NCBI GenBank assembly: GCA_964498095.1
Contig: CAZCFY010000002.1
Location: forward strand, 124,001 to 188,000
DNA from: SG-bin7 sp964498095
GTDB taxonomy: Bacteria; Bdellovibrionota; Bdellovibrionia; Bdellovibrionales; SG-bin7
Reading direction: 5' to 3'
Length of the DNA stretch: 64,000 nt
Positions 24,232 to 33,209 of the stretch are shown here, one piece after another. The translations under genes and the position numbers were made by a program. The notes beneath the pieces are model-generated. The model worked only from the letters and a program-made list of their open reading frames with translations, was not told the DNA's origin and searched no databases. How positions within the stretch are numbered: position 1 is the first letter of the stretch; each line of letters opens with the position of its first letter.

Positions 24232-24498
24232 GGAAAGTAAATCTCTAATCCTTTGTTTGTCCAGAGAGCGTGCCGCAGATTCAATTTCGCGGCACATGTC
24301 GGTAAGTCCTGGAAAGCCAAAAGTCGTCGCGTTTCCTCTGACCATATGACAAATATGTTCAATCTTTTTCAAGTCTCCGCTATTTAGCGCGCTCTCAATT
24401 TCAACGATATCCGCTTCGCGGCGCTTAATATAATCCGGTAAAAGGTTTTCGAAAAAGCTGCCAGTAGCAAGTGATTTAGCTTCGCCTATGAATTCCAT
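24184..24498 (-). CDS. Histidine phosphotransfer (Hpt) domain protein
   Basis: The 104-residue helical protein has the Hpt motif HMVRGNATTFGF with the phospho-acceptor H51; the usual form is HxLKGxxxxxG. It would carry phosphate from the receiver domain of the hybrid kinase to response regulators. It is a stand-alone domain of normal length and its 3' end is antisense to the end of the NtrC-type gene. No clear ribosome binding site precedes the ATG. Confidence 0.85.
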   Translation of the reverse strand: MEFIGEAKSLATGSFFENLLPDYIKRREADIVEIESALNSGDLKKIEHICHMVRGNATTFGFPGLTDMCREIESAARSLDKQRIRDLLSSMRNLSLWSIPAVSN

Positions 24499-24551
24499 AT
24501 GGGAAAACTACTTGGAAGTCGCTACCTAATCAAGTATCTTAAATAAGAAAA

Positions 24552-25100
24552 ATGTTAATAGAAAATATAAGAGAAAACATTAGAGAAATTTTAGAAAAGT
24601 CGAAAAGCCAAGCTTACATTGGAGAAGAAATATCCCAATACGAACACGCCGTGCAATGTGGAGAGTTGGCTATAAAAGCTGGTGCCGATAAAGACCTTAT
24701 TTTAGCGGCGTTTTTACACGATATTGGTCATCTTGTCTTCCCGCCGGGAAGTTCACATATGGGGAATTTTGGTATTGATTCCCACGAGGACATCGGCGCT
24801 GAATATTTATTATCTTTAGGCTTTAGCCAGCGCACGGCCAACCTCGTCCGGAACCACGTAAAGGCGAAGAGGTATCTCGTGGCCACAAACCCCAATTATA
24901 AAAATAAATTGTCAAACGCGAGTATCGAAACCTTGAAATTTCAAGGTGGCCCGATGGCGCCAAAAGAAGCTGCGGAATTTGCGGCGGATCCTGATTTCAA
25001 AGATATTTTGCGTTTGCGCGCCTGGGATGAGCAGGCGAAGATTGTTGGATATAAGCCGGCGCATGAAGAAGAACTCTTCTCCTTACTTTTGAAGAATTAA
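24552..25100 (+). CDS. PhnZ-like HD-domain mixed-valence diiron oxygenase
   Basis: The 182-residue protein aligns along its length with PhnZ, which cleaves 2-amino-1-hydroxyethylphosphonate to glycine and phosphate using O2. All the metal- and substrate-site residues I can place from memory are offset by exactly two: Y22, E25 (YIGE), H32, H56-D57, H60, H78, H102 and D159 (RAWDE). FQGGPM is also conserved. No PhnY hydroxylase or phosphonate transporter is nearby, so the substrate could be another hydroxyphosphonate or a polyol. It is a single gene read alone. Confidence 0.85.
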   Translation: MLIENIRENIREILEKSKSQAYIGEEISQYEHAVQCGELAIKAGADKDLILAAFLHDIGHLVFPPGSSHMGNFGIDSHEDIGAEYLLSLGFSQRTANLVRNHVKAKRYLVATNPNYKNKLSNASIETLKFQGGPMAPKEAAEFAADPDFKDILRLRAWDEQAKIVGYKPAHEEELFSLLLKN

Positions 25101-25162
25101 TCTAGCGGATAATATCTCTGGGACTCCCACGCAATTTTTATATTTCGCGGGCGGTAGGGGTG

Positions 25163-26062
25163 TTACAGGCGGATTCGCGCGCGGACGCCGTAGTGGTCGC
25201 TCATGTAGGTTTGGCCCGGTGTGGTTTCGTAGTCTTTACAGTTTTTAATGTCCACTGGTTGATCATATACAATTCCGTAGTCCACAAGCTGAACGCTGCC
25301 TTTAAAAAACAAATGATCAAGCGTTGAATTATCTTGGGGGCCCACACGGGCTAGGAGATTTTTGCGATAGTCCCAGGTAACTCCCTTTGTTTCCGTGGGG
25401 GCACGCCAAGCATTTGCCAGTATTTTTTTAAAAGGTTCCCAGATTTTTTCTATGGGATCATAAGTTTGGTTTATAATTTTGATATCCGGACCCGTATTAA
25501 AATCTCCACCCATAATAACTGTATTACCTGAACGGTTAAAAAAGCCGGCAAGTTCACTTAACTGGGCTTGCTGACAGACGTTCGGCGTGTCGCCTTCACT
25601 GTCTTTAGTATGAGAAGTAATTAAATCAATAAATTTTCCTTTAAATTCAACCGTCGCGGTTAAGCCGCCTTGGTTCTGCATGAACTTGCTACAGGTAAAT
25701 CTTTTTAGCGATTCAGCGCGGATCGGGAGTTCCGACAAAATAACTAAACCGTTCCTCTGGGCGTTGGAAGCGGAAATATAAAATCCATTTTTGTTCGCCC
25801 ACTGCGCCAGTGCGACGTAGGCGTCCGTGTAAAATACTTCCTGGAGTAAATAGACTGTCGGTATGTCGGTTTTTTTGAAAACATTTTTTCCCATGGCTTG
25901 CAAGCGTTCGCGCACGCAAGGGTTAAAATCTTTGCCCATCGCCCGCGCCAAAGCGGTGTTGTAACTGATAACTTCAATTTCATTGGTGTTAAATTCTTTG
26001 ATTTCGGCTTTTATCATTTGGGAACATAAAATTGTTAAGGTAAAAGCGAGCAAGCGAAACAT
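25163..26062 (-). CDS. Secreted endonuclease/exonuclease/phosphatase family protein
   Basis: The 299-residue protein starts at ATG 26062 with GGAGG seven bases upstream; a TTG six bases earlier is less likely. A signal peptide (about 1-19) precedes an EEP fold: Asn in ISYNTA, Glu in LLQEVF, GGDFNTGPD, LDHLFF and the terminal SDHYGV supply the metal and catalytic residues. It could cut DNA, sphingomyelin or phosphoinositides; a periplasmic or secreted nuclease or phospholipase would suit a predator. Specificity cannot be read from the sequence. Confidence 0.85.
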   Translation of the reverse strand: MFRLLAFTLTILCSQMIKAEIKEFNTNEIEVISYNTALARAMGKDFNPCVRERLQAMGKNVFKKTDIPTVYLLQEVFYTDAYVALAQWANKNGFYISASNAQRNGLVILSELPIRAESLKRFTCSKFMQNQGGLTATVEFKGKFIDLITSHTKDSEGDTPNVCQQAQLSELAGFFNRSGNTVIMGGDFNTGPDIKIINQTYDPIEKIWEPFKKILANAWRAPTETKGVTWDYRKNLLARVGPQDNSTLDHLFFKGSVQLVDYGIVYDQPVDIKNCKDYETTPGQTYMSDHYGVRARIRL

Positions 26063-26188
26063 TGTCAAACCTCCATGTCTTTCAAATCAGACAACGTATC
26101 AATATAGATTTCAAGTGTAGAGTTTAGGTTAATTGTTTTTTAATGCGCACCAAACACCTTGCTAACAATGCGCCGTCAAAATTATAGC

Positions 26189-26204
26189 CAGAACGGAGGT
26201 TCTG
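26189..26204 (+). promoter_or_regulatory. Hairpin presenting the ribosome binding site in its loop
   Basis: CAGAAC-GGAG-GTTCTG is a 6-bp stem with the GGAG core in the tetraloop, ending 1 nt before the ATG at 26206. It could modulate initiation, but a stem this short may be chance. Confidence 0.35.
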
Positions 26205-26205
26205 C

Positions 26206-27417
26206 ATGAAGACGCCAGTCACTTATTTATTGACAGTTTTAGTGGTGCTGATTCTTCCCCATGGTTCTTGGGCGAATGTCGCCGAAGATTTTTTTAAAAC
26301 CTTCGCTATTGAACGCGGGTACGACGGAAAAATAAAAAAGATATACTTAAAGCGAGGCAACGCCCGGCGGCTTACCTTTGATGATGTAGCAGAAAGCTTT
26401 ACTGACGAGATATTGGCGGCTCAGAATGAAATTAAGCAGTTTGATGAAAGATCTTTTATAGAAAACAATTTTGAAATACAAGACTGGCCCATCGAACAGA
26501 GGCAGCAAGCTGAAAAGACATTGAGACTTTTAAAACAACAAGACCTCCAGGCTGTAATAAAAGATAAATCGGTAACGAACGCGATAAATTATCTCCTTGA
26601 GAGCGGCGAATCTGAGACTTTTAATTTTCGCGTTCTCGCCGTTCCAGAAAATCCGCGCTATTATGATTCTAACGAAACAGCTTTAAGAATTGGCGTCAAG
26701 GCGTCGGGACTAATAAACTTGGCGGCGGGTGGCGCCTTCGGAGTTAGTGCGGCGCTTTTTTTGGTTTCAAGAACCTTTGATATGATTCTTGAGCGGCGCA
26801 GCTTTTTCCAAAATTGTCTCATCTATTATTTTGATAAATATGGGCCGGAAAGGTTTGGCGTTAGCAAATTTGAATCCCAAAAAATACTATCGTCTATCTA
26901 CGAGTCCCGCATTAAGGTTTGGCATTTTTGGGAGAGAAAGCGCGCGCGTCTAACGTGGGACAAATATGGCTTTGATAAGTACTCTGCCTATCTTGTGGAT
27001 GCCGAGAAACGCCGTAAAACCGAAAATCAAGAGCTCGTGAGTTGGGGAAGCCGGATGGGCTTCGCGTTTCACGATGGCGAGAATCGTAGCGGAAAAAAAA
27101 TAGTAAACCTCGTCACCCATCGAAGTGTCATGTCCAAAAAGCTATCTTATGGTTTTGATTACACGAGCCCAAACAAACTGCGCAATCTACGATTGTTATA
27201 CTTTTTGATGCAGATCGGAGTGAGATTTGCCCCTGTCCCAGGTTCGGGTAGGGTGTTTGATTTTTTTGTTGAATCTCTTTATGTGCCACAACGGCAAATG
27301 GAGGGCATGCTCTACGGCTTTTTAAAAGATAATGGCTCACCCTCCGCCGCCCACGCCGTCGCCCGACAAACGATAAATCCCTTTATTCTTCTTGAAGTTG
27401 AAAACAAAAACCTTTGA
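26206..27417 (+). CDS. Secreted protein of unknown function
   Basis: The 403-residue protein has a Sec signal peptide (about 1-23, ending HGSWA|N). The mature part is rich in Arg, Lys and Phe, with a hydrophobic Gly/Ala stretch (about 168-186, LINLAAGGAFGVSAALFLV) that may be a membrane segment. I recognise no domain. The ATG follows GGAGG. It converges with the PHP gene, 18 bp apart. Confidence 0.6.
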   Translation: MKTPVTYLLTVLVVLILPHGSWANVAEDFFKTFAIERGYDGKIKKIYLKRGNARRLTFDDVAESFTDEILAAQNEIKQFDERSFIENNFEIQDWPIEQRQQAEKTLRLLKQQDLQAVIKDKSVTNAINYLLESGESETFNFRVLAVPENPRYYDSNETALRIGVKASGLINLAAGGAFGVSAALFLVSRTFDMILERRSFFQNCLIYYFDKYGPERFGVSKFESQKILSSIYESRIKVWHFWERKRARLTWDKYGFDKYSAYLVDAEKRRKTENQELVSWGSRMGFAFHDGENRSGKKIVNLVTHRSVMSKKLSYGFDYTSPNKLRNLRLLYFLMQIGVRFAPVPGSGRVFDFFVESLYVPQRQMEGMLYGFLKDNGSPSAAHAVARQTINPFILLEVENKNL

Positions 27418-27435
27418 TTTGCTCTAAAATCTGGT

Positions 27436-28179
27436 TCAGCCAACTCTGAGCTGATTGCCGAAGCGGGTAGAGGCATAGCGTTTTATTATTTCGTTCATGC
27501 GAAAGAATTTAAATTCGATAGTCTGTTTGCGAATGGATTGAAAGATGGCTTCGCGACTCCTTTCGCAATTAAAAACGGTCTTCCACGATTGTATGTGCGC
27601 GGGTAAGTGCAGATCACTGTTTGCGATGATAGGCAAGCCACTTTCGTCGACTTCGTTAAACCAGATGGATCCGCTGGCGACTTCCCATGCGTCTACCAGA
27701 TCACCAATTTCTTCGCGCATATTCCAAAGCTTATAGGTTTGCTTTTCGCGGACACCGGTATTTACCGGATGAGCTGCTATAGTTAGCGCCCCATTTAACT
27801 TTGCCTCTTCCAGTTGCGATTTAGTATTGCCGTTTGGGCAAATGAACCTTTCGTTTCCGATTACTAAAAAGTGGGCCGATTGACTGGGAAATATGGAATT
27901 TTTGGTAATTTCATAACCAGGCAGTACTAACATACGGTATTGCTTCCAAGCCCTTTCGGCTTCACTTTTTATTTCATCCATGTATTTTTGAAAATTGTCC
28001 GTTCTTACGGTCCAATCGAGATATTTTGCGCCAGCGCCAAACAGGCCGGAAGATTCACAAATATGATCGGTAATTGCAATCGCACCAAACCCTAAGCGTC
28101 CATAGAGATCGACTACCTCAGAAATAGTTAGCCGCCCATCGCTGAATTTGGTGTGAATGTGCAAATCGGCTAGAAACAT
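27436..28179 (-). CDS. PHP-domain metal-dependent phosphoesterase
   Basis: The 247-residue protein has the four PHP motifs: ADLHIHTKFSDG (about 4-15), ITDH (about 36-39), AAHP (about 134-137) and NSDLH (about 187-191), which form a multinuclear metal site. Related enzymes include phosphoesterases such as YciV/RnaAM and histidinol phosphatases. No signal peptide is present. The substrate is uncertain. Confidence 0.85.
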   Translation of the reverse strand: MFLADLHIHTKFSDGRLTISEVVDLYGRLGFGAIAITDHICESSGLFGAGAKYLDWTVRTDNFQKYMDEIKSEAERAWKQYRMLVLPGYEITKNSIFPSQSAHFLVIGNERFICPNGNTKSQLEEAKLNGALTIAAHPVNTGVREKQTYKLWNMREEIGDLVDAWEVASGSIWFNEVDESGLPIIANSDLHLPAHIQSWKTVFNCERSREAIFQSIRKQTIEFKFFRMNEIIKRYASTRFGNQLRVG

Positions 28180-28237
28180 AGTCTAAATTTTAAAGGTGAT
28201 TTGTTGCCGTTTTATTAGAACGAAATGAGAGTTTCAT

Positions 28238-29038
28238 TTGAAAAATATAGAAAGTGTCATGTACGTACCTAGGTACGTGATTGCCGGGCTAAATCTTGCA
28301 TTATATTTTTCCATGGTGAAATTAAAGGAAGAGAAGTTTTTACAGAGTCTACGTTACTTTAAAAGGACTTTTGCCGCCGTATATGGGGCTACGAGCCCCG
28401 ATCCTGATTGTGTTCATGACCTGCGTGTCTATAGTCGCCGCCTACTAGCTATTCTTTATCTTTTAAAAGCTAAAGAATACGGAAAAGAGCACTTAAATAA
28501 TATTCTTGATCAAACCGGACCAATGAGAGATCAATACATCTACGAAAAGAACGTAGCGGCGCTGGATAAGTCATTTGTACGAAAGGAAAATCTACCATGG
28601 AAGCCAAGCGAAAGTACTTTTAAAGCCCACAAAGAGGCGGTGAAGCATTTAAATGAAGCCATTGACTTAAAAGAAAGGCCGGTAGAAAAGCGCTTTCTAA
28701 AAACAACAAACGATATTATTAATAGGCTAGGCCAGTTGGGACAGAGACCAAAATTAAATTATCTTCATGAGATTCGAATTAAAATAAAAAGACTTCGTTA
28801 CATTCATGACGTTGTAGAGTCCGAAAATGGCCGCCGAATTAAAATAATTCATAAGCTTTGTCGGGACGCCCAGACTGAACTCGGAGACTTACATGATTGT
28901 CAAAATATCCTAGCTAGGTACAAAAAGTCAGAAAGTCCAAAGAAAGAAGTTATAAAAGCTTTTACGGCGCGGAAGAATAAGCTTTATAAAAGTTCGATTA
29001 TTGCGTTAAAGCGCTTACTACGTGCTCTGAAAGATTAG
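28238..29038 (+). CDS. CHAD-domain protein
   Basis: The CHAD domain is a helical polyphosphate-binding fold. The characteristic His-containing repeats are here: VHDLRVYSRRLLAILYLL in the first half and LHEIRIKIKRLRYIHDVVE in the second, then ELGDLHDCQNIL. The protein is basic, as expected for polyphosphate binding. Possible starts are TTG 28238 (with GAGAG upstream, used here), ATG 28259 and ATG 28313; the domain would begin soon after the last. No ppk or CYTH gene is nearby. Confidence 0.82.
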   Translation: MKNIESVMYVPRYVIAGLNLALYFSMVKLKEEKFLQSLRYFKRTFAAVYGATSPDPDCVHDLRVYSRRLLAILYLLKAKEYGKEHLNNILDQTGPMRDQYIYEKNVAALDKSFVRKENLPWKPSESTFKAHKEAVKHLNEAIDLKERPVEKRFLKTTNDIINRLGQLGQRPKLNYLHEIRIKIKRLRYIHDVVESENGRRIKIIHKLCRDAQTELGDLHDCQNILARYKKSESPKKEVIKAFTARKNKLYKSSIIALKRLLRALKD

Positions 29039-29071
29039 CGCTCGATTAGAACTTTGGCTTTTTTCCACATT

Positions 29072-29464
29072 CTACTCATCTTTTTCCACAATTAATCGGC
29101 ACGTCTTATTTATTGAAATCTCTTTCACCATCGATTCTATATGGCTTATGGAAGTGTCGATTTCGGTGCGCCGTTGCCTTAAGGCATCTATCTTAATTTC
29201 CAGAAACTTTACTAAATCCCTTATATCTACTTTACCAATTTCCAATAAAGAAATTAAAGCCCTTATTTCCTCTAACTTAAATCCGAGTTTTTTGGCGTAT
29301 AAAATTAGCTTTAATCGCCGGCGTTCTTTGGGACCGTATTGACGATACGGTCCAGCGATGGCAGGGGGTGTATCTACGAGACCTTTACGTTGATAAAATC
29401 TGATCGTTTCAATATTTATAGCTAATTCTTTAGCTAGTTTTCCAATGGTGTAAAGCTTGGACAT
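29072..29464 (-). CDS. MerR-family transcriptional regulator
   Basis: The 130-residue protein begins with a winged helix-turn-helix (YTIGKLAKELAINIETIRFYQRKGLV), continues GPYRQYGPKERRRLKLI and has the dimerising coiled coil (about 80-115). It has one Cys (NKTC, near the end), so the three-Cys mercury site is absent. I use ATG 29464, the family-typical distance before the HTH; ATG 29476 is also possible. The divergent phytase-like gene at 29589 is a candidate target. Confidence 0.85.
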   Translation of the reverse strand: MSKLYTIGKLAKELAINIETIRFYQRKGLVDTPPAIAGPYRQYGPKERRRLKLILYAKKLGFKLEEIRALISLLEIGKVDIRDLVKFLEIKIDALRQRRTEIDTSISHIESMVKEISINKTCRLIVEKDE

Positions 29465-29588
29465 TTTACTGAGCATAACATTCAAAATCTGGCAGAAGAG
29501 TTAGAATTCAATTTGGCCCGAATTAGAATGTTATTAGTATCTACTTTTCAGTGGAGAAATCCGTCTTAATCTGACACTAATAAGTCTT

Positions 29589-30692
29589 ATGAAAACACTC
29601 ACAATGCTTTTAGCTATAATGATGAGTCAGGGACACCCTAACGCAACCCAAGAATTTATGTTCATTAAATCTAAAACCATCGGTAAAACACCCCGCGGCC
29701 GTGAACTAAGCCTCGGTGGCTTTTCAGGATTACTTTATCTTGGTAATGATAAATACTTAGCTTTGACTGACCGTGGACCTAATAGCGACTTAATTAAAAT
29801 AATTGGCAAGAATATTTGGGTGCGGACAATTATCCTTCCTGGCTTTTCTCCGGAATTGGTTATTATAAAAGCTAATTCCAATAACGGCACCTTTGAGGTC
29901 ATGGAAGAAATAAAATTAACAGACCCCAAAGGGAATTTACTGAGCGGCCTTTCTCCCATAAAACCTAAGGACCAAAATTCAGATGAGTGGCTGGTAAATT
30001 ATGAAGGCAGAGAAGTTGCCGCTGACCCCGGCGGTGTGGATGCCGAGGGCATTACCCGCGACGACGAGGGAAACTTGTGGGTATGTGAAGAGTATTTACC
30101 TTCAATTATTAAATTTTCATCTGAAGGAAGAATGCAGAAGCGGTATATTCCAGTGGGGGCTTTGAGTGCGAAGGAACGGCGGGCGGCGGAAGTTCGCTTT
30201 GGTAAAGACGTTGTTGTCGAGGTCTTGCCCCGGGAAATGCGCTATAAGAGAAGAAATCTGGGTTTCGAAGGAATAGCTTGGCATAATGGAAAAATATATG
30301 TGGCACTGCAAAGTCCTCTCAGAGAGTCCGATACTTATTTTCCAATTCTGGAGTTTGACGTGAAGTCAGAAAAGGTATTACGCCAAATACGTTACCCCGT
30401 AACTGAAGCGGGCGTAAATAAAATTGGAGATTTAGCGGCCAGTGACAATGGAATTTATGTGATTGAACAAAATTCCCTGACGGGGCCAGAAGCCGTCCGT
30501 AAAATATATCTTATTAAAAATTTAACAGGAATAGATTTGAATAAATCTCTGGTTAAAGACTTAAAAGGCACCTTTTATGATACTGTTCCAAAACTAGAAG
30601 GTATGGCAATCTTACCCGATAATAGAATTTCTCTTATTAACGATAGTGATTTTGAAGATCGTCCCACTGTATTAAGCACGCACCCTTTATAA
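29589..30692 (+). CDS. Esterase-like/phytase-like secreted protein
   Basis: The 367-residue protein begins with a short hydrophobic leader and matches the 'esterase-like activity of phytase' family: GGFSGLLYLGNDKYLALTDRGPNSD, DAEGITRDDEGNLWVCEEYLPSI, NLGFEGIAWHNGKIYVALQSPL, and a closing LEGMAILPDNRISLINDSDF. The fold is a beta-propeller binding Ca2+ with Asp/Glu-rich loops. It probably hydrolyses phosphoesters outside the cytoplasm. It converges with the aminopeptidase gene (6 bp overlap). Confidence 0.8.
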   Translation: MKTLTMLLAIMMSQGHPNATQEFMFIKSKTIGKTPRGRELSLGGFSGLLYLGNDKYLALTDRGPNSDLIKIIGKNIWVRTIILPGFSPELVIIKANSNNGTFEVMEEIKLTDPKGNLLSGLSPIKPKDQNSDEWLVNYEGREVAADPGGVDAEGITRDDEGNLWVCEEYLPSIIKFSSEGRMQKRYIPVGALSAKERRAAEVRFGKDVVVEVLPREMRYKRRNLGFEGIAWHNGKIYVALQSPLRESDTYFPILEFDVKSEKVLRQIRYPVTEAGVNKIGDLAASDNGIYVIEQNSLTGPEAVRKIYLIKNLTGIDLNKSLVKDLKGTFYDTVPKLEGMAILPDNRISLINDSDFEDRPTVLSTHPL

Positions 30693-31718
30693 CGAGTCTT
30701 TTAATGCTTTAACCGGATCTGCTTGGGACTCTAAACTTTTACAATATTCCAAAAATTTTTTAAAATCGCCGCCGAACTTTTTAAAAACCTTTTCGAAATC
30801 GCCAAGATCCTGCATGTAAGTCTTATAACCCATCAGGAAAGCATTATTGAGTTTTGCCTCGCCAAATCGCAAATACGATTTGCCTTTGAGTTTGGGCAAA
30901 AGGCCTTTGGTAAAACGTTCTTTTAGTTCCCCAAGCGCCTCGGCCTTCTTTTCCGGCGTCATCGGACTAGTGGTTTTATAAAAAACTTCAAGACGCTTAA
31001 TTTCGTCAGAGATAAAACGCGAAAAGACAAAATCGTCGCGGTTATCCTCGGCGATTTTCTTTACGGTCGCAGACTTGGGCCCTTCCTTTTTAAAATAAAA
31101 AAGTTCCGTTCCTTTATTTCCCAAAAAGGTAGCCAAGCGCTCGTTAAATTCGGCCGCGCTTTTTATGTACAGGGTCGCGTGAACCGTTTCGTGGATAACG
31201 ACATTCACCAGATCTTCATCATCATAGCCGATCATACTCGAGAGGAGCGGATCATTAAACCAGCCCAGTGTGCTGTAAGCGCTGATGCCGCGGACGAAGG
31301 TATCGTAACCTTGCTCACTAAGTTCCTTTTCTTCTTCTAAGGCCTCTTGTTTTTTAAAAAAGCCCTTATAAGGAACCTCACCAACGATTGGAAACTTCCA
31401 CATGTAACTTTTAAGTTCATAGGGTGGCGCTGCGGTCACCGCGTAGGTAACATAGCGGTCATCTAAAGAAACGTAGGTGTCATAATTTTTCGTTGGCTTT
31501 AGCCCGAGCTCAAGCTGCGCAAACTCCTTAGCTTCTTTAGCGAGGCGCAGTTTTGATTTTGTTACATCGGATACGGCAGGGTCATTAAGTACTTCCTCGA
31601 TAGGCTGCCGGTTCCAGAGAAGTTTTGCCTGGTAGTAGCCACTTTTCGAAATGTATCCAAGCTGACAGGAAATATTTAAAAACGCGAGTGAAATTAAAGA
31701 ATATCTTAGAAGAGCCAA
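30687..31718 (-). CDS. Putative zinc aminopeptidase (PF10023-type), probable lipoprotein
   Basis: The 343-residue protein matches the putative aminopeptidase family by GYISKSGYYQAKLLW, RQPIEEVL, the AYSTLGWFNDPLLSSM segment, and IHETVHATLYIKSAAEFNERLA, where HExxH plus the later Glu would bind zinc. The N-terminus ends in LNISC, probably a lipidated Cys. The start is a TTG that overlaps the preceding barrel gene by 13 bp, suggesting coupled translation. Confidence 0.82.
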   Translation of the reverse strand: MALLRYSLISLAFLNISCQLGYISKSGYYQAKLLWNRQPIEEVLNDPAVSDVTKSKLRLAKEAKEFAQLELGLKPTKNYDTYVSLDDRYVTYAVTAAPPYELKSYMWKFPIVGEVPYKGFFKKQEALEEEKELSEQGYDTFVRGISAYSTLGWFNDPLLSSMIGYDDEDLVNVVIHETVHATLYIKSAAEFNERLATFLGNKGTELFYFKKEGPKSATVKKIAEDNRDDFVFSRFISDEIKRLEVFYKTTSPMTPEKKAEALGELKERFTKGLLPKLKGKSYLRFGEAKLNNAFLMGYKTYMQDLGDFEKVFKKFGGDFKKFLEYCKSLESQADPVKALKDSL

Positions 31719-32281
31719 GTCAGGCCTGCGCGCCCAGCATAGTCGTACTGTTTTTGACCATTATATAAAGTCATGTTCCAGGTTTCTAGGCCCACCTTGA
31801 TGCTCATGGTTTCTGTTAACCCAATTTTTATTCCCGCGCCTACGCTGGGGGCCCAACCATCTTGAAAAGGGGCGTAGTTGGCCGGATCGGTTGTCGGCTG
31901 CACTTGTTGGTACTGTTCCTTTTTGTGAATGTAAAGTGCGCCGCCTTTAATGTAGGGGCGAATGGAAGATTTCATGTCCGTTAATGACAAGACGAGGTCG
32001 GCGCCATAATAGAGCTCTTCAGTCTGAATTTCCGTGCGTTGTACCGACGGAGTGGCGGTGCCAATGCTTTTTGTGCTTAGGCGCGCCGTATAACTTAATT
32101 CGATCGCCGACTGTGCCCAAAAATAATAACTGACGGAAGCGCCAATTTCTTTGCGGTCTTCCCAGTTGTAATCATCAACAGTGGATTTGCGGTAAGAACC
32201 CGTAACGCCAACTTCAAAAATTCCCGCATTGGATACTACGGGAAGAGTTAGGGATAAGACGAATAATAGTTTTGACCTCAT
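31706..32281 (-). CDS. Outer-membrane beta-barrel protein
   Basis: The 191-residue protein has a signal peptide (about 1-19, ending SNA|G) and about eight alternating amphipathic strands, finishing with LTWLF, a typical C-terminal Phe beta-signal read by the BAM complex. It resembles small OmpA/OmpW-like barrels. It lies upstream of, and overlaps, the aminopeptidase gene. Confidence 0.78.
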   Translation of the reverse strand: MRSKLLFVLSLTLPVVSNAGIFEVGVTGSYRKSTVDDYNWEDRKEIGASVSYYFWAQSAIELSYTARLSTKSIGTATPSVQRTEIQTEELYYGADLVLSLTDMKSSIRPYIKGGALYIHKKEQYQQVQPTTDPANYAPFQDGWAPSVGAGIKIGLTETMSIKVGLETWNMTLYNGQKQYDYAGRAGLTWLF

Positions 32282-32340
32282 AATGAAATTGTACCAAATG
32301 GAGACTGCGTCATGGTAATAAGCTTGGACTTTTGGAGAGA

Positions 32341-33162
32341 CTAGAAATTCTGTTTAAATGTAACTCGACTCGGGTCCCAGTTCACTTGGAAGGCGTATTC
32401 TAAATATATTTTTCCGTCGTTTTTTACCAACTCCCGGGGCGGGTTGGGAAAGGGCGCGCCATCGCGAAAAGCCAAAATTGCCGCCTTATCAAAACCGGCG
32501 AGTCCAGATGGCTTCATAACCGAGGCATTTAGAAATTTGCCGTTGGCGTCGAGAATGACCTCAATATAGGTCTGCCAGATGGATTGATTTCGATTCCGAA
32601 CTTCTGTGCCATTAGCTGTATCGATCACATTTTCGACCCGCGCGACCCAGCGGTAGCGAATTTGATCCTTTATACGCGCAAAAAAAGTATAGAAAAGATG
32701 AGCGTCGGTGTTTAATGCCGTAAAATCGCCGATTCTAATATTTGCCGGTAGCGCATCATCATTGGTCGAAAATCCCGGATTCCACTGTGCAGGTTCGGCG
32801 CTTGCTGATTGGGGTGAGTCGCCATTTTCTGCCGGGGTTTCGCGCTGGCGTTTAGCTTTATTTACTGGGCGGGGAGCGCGGTTTGCTTTGGCGCCCGAAA
32901 CTTGTGCCTGCGTTTCCTCTTTTACCCGAATCGTTTTTTCCGATAGAAAATCCGCTTGTTTTTCTTCCGGGCTAACTTGAAGAAGTTTGTCCACGGGGAC
33001 ATCGGCCTGTTCGACCATCTGTTTTTGCTTTTCTTCTTTATCCAGATAGACGACGTCAAATTCGTTGTAGGATTTCGTCTCCGGCGTATCAGTATGAGAC
33101 AACCAGAAAAGTAAAAAAACGTGAATTATTAGGCTCGCCGTAAGGGCCTGAAATGACGTCAT
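32341..33162 (-). CDS. TonB-family protein
   Basis: The 273-residue protein has a short N-terminal membrane helix (about 7-21), a long charged linker, and a TonB C-terminal domain (about 170-265: YIEVILDANGKFLNASVMKPSGLAGFDKAAILAFRDGAPFPNPP). Such proteins link inner-membrane proton-driven motors to the outer membrane. No exbB/exbD is nearby, so it may work with a motor encoded elsewhere, or in a gliding-type complex. It is divergent from the PilZ gene. Confidence 0.85.
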   Translation of the reverse strand: MTSFQALTASLIIHVFLLFWLSHTDTPETKSYNEFDVVYLDKEEKQKQMVEQADVPVDKLLQVSPEEKQADFLSEKTIRVKEETQAQVSGAKANRAPRPVNKAKRQRETPAENGDSPQSASAEPAQWNPGFSTNDDALPANIRIGDFTALNTDAHLFYTFFARIKDQIRYRWVARVENVIDTANGTEVRNRNQSIWQTYIEVILDANGKFLNASVMKPSGLAGFDKAAILAFRDGAPFPNPPRELVKNDGKIYLEYAFQVNWDPSRVTFKQNF

Positions 33163-33209
33163 TTTGAGACACTATAGGGGCGAAATCTACTTTTGTCCAT
33201 AATAGGGTC

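Noticed and set aside
29072..29464. Mercury-type MerR regulator
   Set aside because: Only one Cys is present near the C-terminus; the three-Cys metal site and mer genes are missing.
32341..33162. TonB for an ExbBD/siderophore system
   Set aside because: No exbB, exbD or TonB-dependent receptor is nearby, so no transport role was assigned.
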